Part shown: positions 5,387-7,209 of the stretch, piece by piece
Layout: each line of letters begins with the position of its first letter
Numbering within the stretch: position 1 is the first letter of the stretch
NCBI GenBank assembly: GCA_017615495.1
Contig: JAGAAA010000108.1
Location: forward strand, 1 to 7,209
Origin: Clostridia bacterium
Lineage (GTDB): Bacteria; Bacillota; Clostridia; Christensenellales; CAG-1252
Length of the DNA: 7,209 bases
Direction: 5' to 3'
Program-made: the position numbers and the translations under genes
The notes under the pieces: model-generated
Seen by the model: only the letters and a program-made list of their open reading frames with translations
Databases searched by the model: none
Told to the model about the DNA's origin: nothing

Positions 5387-5500
5387 ATGACCAACAAGTC
5401 CAACTGCAAAAACTGCGACACTAAGTCCACCAAAAAGAGCTCCGCAAGCACCAAGCGCGGCACGTCCGACTGCGGCTCCAACTGCGGCAAGACGAAGTAA
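5387..5500 (+). CDS. Small basic cysteine-containing protein, function unknown
   Basis: A 37-residue protein with four cysteines in two pairs: C7-K-N-C10 near the N-terminus and C29-G-S-N-C33 near the C-terminus. They are linked by a Lys/Ser/Thr-rich, probably disordered stretch. It has eight lysines, one arginine, and no aromatic or strongly hydrophobic residues, so it is not a membrane or secreted peptide. The case for a real gene is AAAGGAGGTGA (5368-5378), close to a perfect complement of 16S rRNA, eleven bases from the ATG to GGAGG, and consistently C-ending codons like the neighbours. I do not recognise a family. The composition recalls minor small spore proteins or small metal-binding proteins, and the sigma-G-like promoter would agree with the former; both are inference. 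Confidence 0.7.
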   Translation: MTNKSNCKNCDTKSTKKSSASTKRGTSDCGSNCGKTK

Positions 5501-5506
5501 AGCAGG

Positions 5507-5539
5507 CTTCCTTTGGGAAGTTCCGCGCCTGACGCGGAA
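5507..5539 (+). other. Two short hairpins after the microprotein gene
   Basis: CTTCC/GGAAG (5507-5520, TTTG loop) is followed at once by TTCCGCG/CGCGGAA (5521-5539, 5-base loop). No T-tract follows on the plus strand, so they may stabilise the 3' end of the short mRNA. Termination may depend on the next hairpin. Confidence 0.4.
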
Positions 5540-5542
5540 AAC

Positions 5543-5570
5543 AAAAAAGTCGCCCCGTATGGGACGACTT
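5543..5570 (-). terminator. Intrinsic terminator of the SDR gene
   Basis: The stem is 5547-5556 with 5561-5570, loop 5557-5560. On the minus strand it is a continuous 10-bp stem with one G-U pair, followed by six T (5548-5543). On the plus strand the same position is a C-A mismatch and the tail is the weaker CTTTTATT. It therefore fits the minus-strand gene best, but could also stop the microprotein transcript. Confidence 0.8.
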
Positions 5571-5588
5571 CTTTTATTGGTCTTAAAC

Positions 5589-6389
5589 TTATTTGGGTTG
5601 CTTGCCGATGTAGGCGAGGATGCCGCCGTCCACGTAGAGGATGTGACCGTTGACAAAGTTGGAAGCGTCGGAAGCAAGGAACACCGCGGGGCCTTGGAGG
5701 TCTTCGGCGTTGCCCCAGCGGGCAGCCGGCGTCTTTGCGATGATGAACTGATCGAAGGGATGGCGGGAGCCGTCGGGTTGGATCTCACGAAGCGGAGCGG
5801 TTTGCGGCGTGGCGATGTAGCCCGGGCCGATGCCGTTGCACTGAATGTTGAACTCGCCGTACTCGGAAGCGATGTTGCGGGTGAGCATCTTGAGGCCGCC
5901 CTTAGCCGCCGCGTAAGCGGAAACGGTCTCACGACCGAGCTCGCTCATCATGGAGCAGATGTTGATGATCTTGCCGTGGCCTTTTTTGATCATCGAAGGA
6001 ATGACCGCCTTGGAAACGATGAAGGGAGCGTTGAGGTCCACGTCGATGACCTGACGGAACTGCTCCGCCGTCATATCGCACATCGGGATGCGCTTGATGA
6101 TGCCGGCGTTGTTGACCAAAATATCGATGACGCCAACTTCTTTTTCGATCTTGGCAACGAGCTCGTTGACAGCCGCCTCGTTGGTGACGTCGCAAACGTA
6201 GCCGTACGCCTTGATGCCGATCTCCTTATAAGAAGCGAGGCCCTTGTCCACAAGTTCTTGCTTGATGTCGTTAAAAACGATGGTTGCGCCCGCCTTGGCA
6301 AACGCGGTGGCGATGGCAAAACCGATGCCGTAGCTTGCGCCGGTCACGAGGGCGACCTTCCCTTCCAGACTGAACATATTGTTTTCCAT
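5589..6389 (-). CDS. idnO: Gluconate 5-dehydrogenase-type SDR oxidoreductase
   Basis: A 266-residue classical short-chain dehydrogenase. The nucleotide-binding TGASYGIG is at 16-23, a D41 ends the second strand, and NNAG is at 93-96. The catalytic residues N120, S146, Y159 and K163 (YAAAK) are all in place. Very close agreement, from memory, with Streptococcus suis-type gluconate 5-dehydrogenase (SMMSELGRETVSAYAAAKGG, GPGYIATPQTAPLRE, GSRHPFDQFIIAKTPAARWG, ILYVDGGILAYIGKQP) supports interconversion of D-gluconate and 5-ketogluconate with NAD(P)H. Closely related enzymes act on other keto-uronates, so the substrate is less sure than the family. GGAGG eight bases upstream sets the start at 6389. 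It appears monocistronic, with its own promoter and terminator. No sugar transporter or kinase is adjacent in this window. Confidence 0.9.
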   Translation of the reverse strand: MENNMFSLEGKVALVTGASYGIGFAIATAFAKAGATIVFNDIKQELVDKGLASYKEIGIKAYGYVCDVTNEAAVNELVAKIEKEVGVIDILVNNAGIIKRIPMCDMTAEQFRQVIDVDLNAPFIVSKAVIPSMIKKGHGKIINICSMMSELGRETVSAYAAAKGGLKMLTRNIASEYGEFNIQCNGIGPGYIATPQTAPLREIQPDGSRHPFDQFIIAKTPAARWGNAEDLQGPAVFLASDASNFVNGHILYVDGGILAYIGKQPK

Positions 6390-6423
6390 TTTTGCTTCCT
6401 CCGAAAATTATTGCTTTTTGCGC

Positions 6424-6460
6424 TCCGCGATACAGCGCGGACGATAACAAAATGATTATA
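6424..6460 (-). promoter_or_regulatory. Promoter -10 and leader hairpin of the SDR gene
   Basis: A perfect TATAAT is read on the minus strand at 6460-6455, with no convincing -35 17 bases before it (TATATT). That suggests a weak or activator-dependent promoter. A hairpin with perfect 6-bp arms, TCCGCG (6424-6429) and CGCGGA (6436-6441), would sit at the very 5' end of the transcript, about 35 bases before the ribosome binding site. Confidence 0.5.
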
Positions 6461-6510
6461 ACATATCTTGCGCGAAAAATATATCTTTGAGCGATAATTT
6501 TTCTTGCTTT

Positions 6511-7209
6511 TTATTCCACACCCGCCATGATGTGCATATTACGCAGCGAGGGGTCCGTGATCTTGCCGTTGACGCAATAGGCGGGAGAGTCCAAACGCAA
6601 GCCGTCGTAATCGGTGAGGCCTTGGCGGCGCGCTTCCTCCACGATGGTGCCGTTGATGCGGCGGATGCGGCTGCGCTTTTCCACCGCGTCGCCCACGCTG
6701 TTGCCTGTGCTGAGGAGGCTTTCGAGGTCCTCCTTCAAGGGCGCAAACGTGGCGGAATCGTTGAGGGCGCGGAACTGCCACTTATAGAAAGGCTTGTAGC
6801 GTTTTTCCAAAAGGAAGATGACGGAAAGCACTTCCTTGACGTACTCACAGATGGCAAGCTGCGCCGAAGCCGTATCCCCGCGGGACAAAAGGCGTTCGTA
6901 GTTGTAGCCCGAGGCTTGCTCCGCAAGCATCAGGGCGCCGGCAAGCTTTTTGAGTCGCACGTCCTCCGGGAAGTACGCAAGCTTTTTTCTTACGTCGGTG
7001 ACGAGCCCAAGGTCATCGCGGAAGATCTTGCCGTTGGTGGCTTCCAAGAGGTAATGCTCGGGAATGGTCATCCACTTTTCCATAGTAAGGTTGCCGTCCG
7101 GGTCCCCCACCTTGCCGCGGAAGAAGTCCGCCGCGCGCACCACGCCGTGCCTGCCGGTATCGTACGAAACGTCCTTGTTGCGCTTTAAGCCCATAAACTC
7201 GTCGGGGAG
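6511..7209 (-). CDS. DUF4037 protein (5' end outside window)
   Basis: The frame is open to the right-hand edge and continues upstream of the first visible ATG (LPDEF precedes M at 7194), so this is the C-terminal 232 residues of a longer protein. It fits DUF4037: LPDEF followed by a GVVRAADFFR stretch, WMTIPEHYLLEATNGKIFRDDLG, LAYFPEDVRLKKLA, and FLLEKRYKPFYKWQFRAL. Family knowledge: DUF4037 proteins carry a nucleotidyltransferase-like fold in their N-terminal half, which lies outside this window, and their substrate is not established. It is soluble, with no membrane segment in the visible part. It lies upstream of the SDR gene on the same strand, but a 121-base gap holding that gene's own promoter separates them. 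I see no clear terminator after it. Confidence 0.85.
   Translation of the reverse strand, partial: LPDEFMGLKRNKDVSYDTGRHGVVRAADFFRGKVGDPDGNLTMEKWMTIPEHYLLEATNGKIFRDDLGLVTDVRKKLAYFPEDVRLKKLAGALMLAEQASGYNYERLLSRGDTASAQLAICEYVKEVLSVIFLLEKRYKPFYKWQFRALNDSATFAPLKEDLESLLSTGNSVGDAVEKRSRIRRINGTIVEEARRQGLTDYDGLRLDSPAYCVNGKITDPSLRNMHIMAGVE

Noticed and set aside
5098..5544. Minus-strand frame of 148 codons across the spacer and microprotein gene
   Set aside because: Its first part is a shadow of the microprotein gene and its stop lies inside a terminator stem. No start in it has a good ribosome binding site. Only the last 43 codons could be a peptide, and I found no sufficient support.
5559..6455. Plus-strand open frame of 298 codons
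   Set aside because: It is antisense to the complete SDR enzyme and its composition is that of a reverse-complement shadow.
6487..7188. Plus-strand open frame of 233 codons
   Set aside because: It is antisense to the DUF4037 gene, with no recognisable motif or ribosome binding site.

Overview
The window reads as a chromosomal stretch of an anaerobic Bacillota, most likely a gut-type Clostridia. The reasons are a TrpR-like YerC/HisR regulator leading a histidine operon with hisZ, a rubrerythrin, QueH in place of an oxygen-tolerant enzyme, the ACT plus UPF0210 gene pair, strong GGAGG ribosome binding sites, and compact intrinsic terminators. The DNA is moderately GC-rich with C- or G-ending codons. 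Genus or family cannot be fixed from this sequence. I saw no transposase, phage gene, CRISPR array, tRNA or rRNA.

Layout: (1) 1-1005, minus strand: yerC/hisR followed by the first 237 codons of hisZ, overlapping by ATGA. Their sigma-A-type promoter has a near-perfect dyad over the -10 box. (2) 1160-1753, plus strand: rubrerythrin, divergent from the his operon. A 127-nt imperfect palindrome and a bidirectional terminator follow it. (3) 4202-1975, minus strand: an ACT-domain protein, a UPF0210/PFL-family protein and queH as one tightly packed operon with a good promoter. A 23-nt near-identical direct repeat sits just outside each end of the operon. (4) 4345-5067, plus strand: a membrane-anchored SGNH/GDSL hydrolase with its own promoter and terminator. 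(5) 5117-5386: a spacer holding two sigma-G-like promoter matches pointing away from each other and a 16-nt word shared with the palindrome behind rubrerythrin. (6) 5387-5500, plus strand: a 37-residue cysteine-containing basic microprotein with a very strong ribosome binding site. (7) 6389-5589, minus strand: a gluconate 5-dehydrogenase-type SDR enzyme. (8) 7209-6511, minus strand: the C-terminal part of a DUF4037 protein, cut by the window edge.

Most of the window is core metabolism: histidine synthesis and its regulation, oxidative stress defence, queuosine tRNA modification and sugar-acid metabolism. The less ordinary material is in the spacers: the candidate HisR operator, the palindrome and shared words, and the possible forespore-expressed Cys microprotein. 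Nothing here amounts to a clear new multi-gene system. The microprotein with its sigma-G-like promoter is the best candidate for something undescribed.
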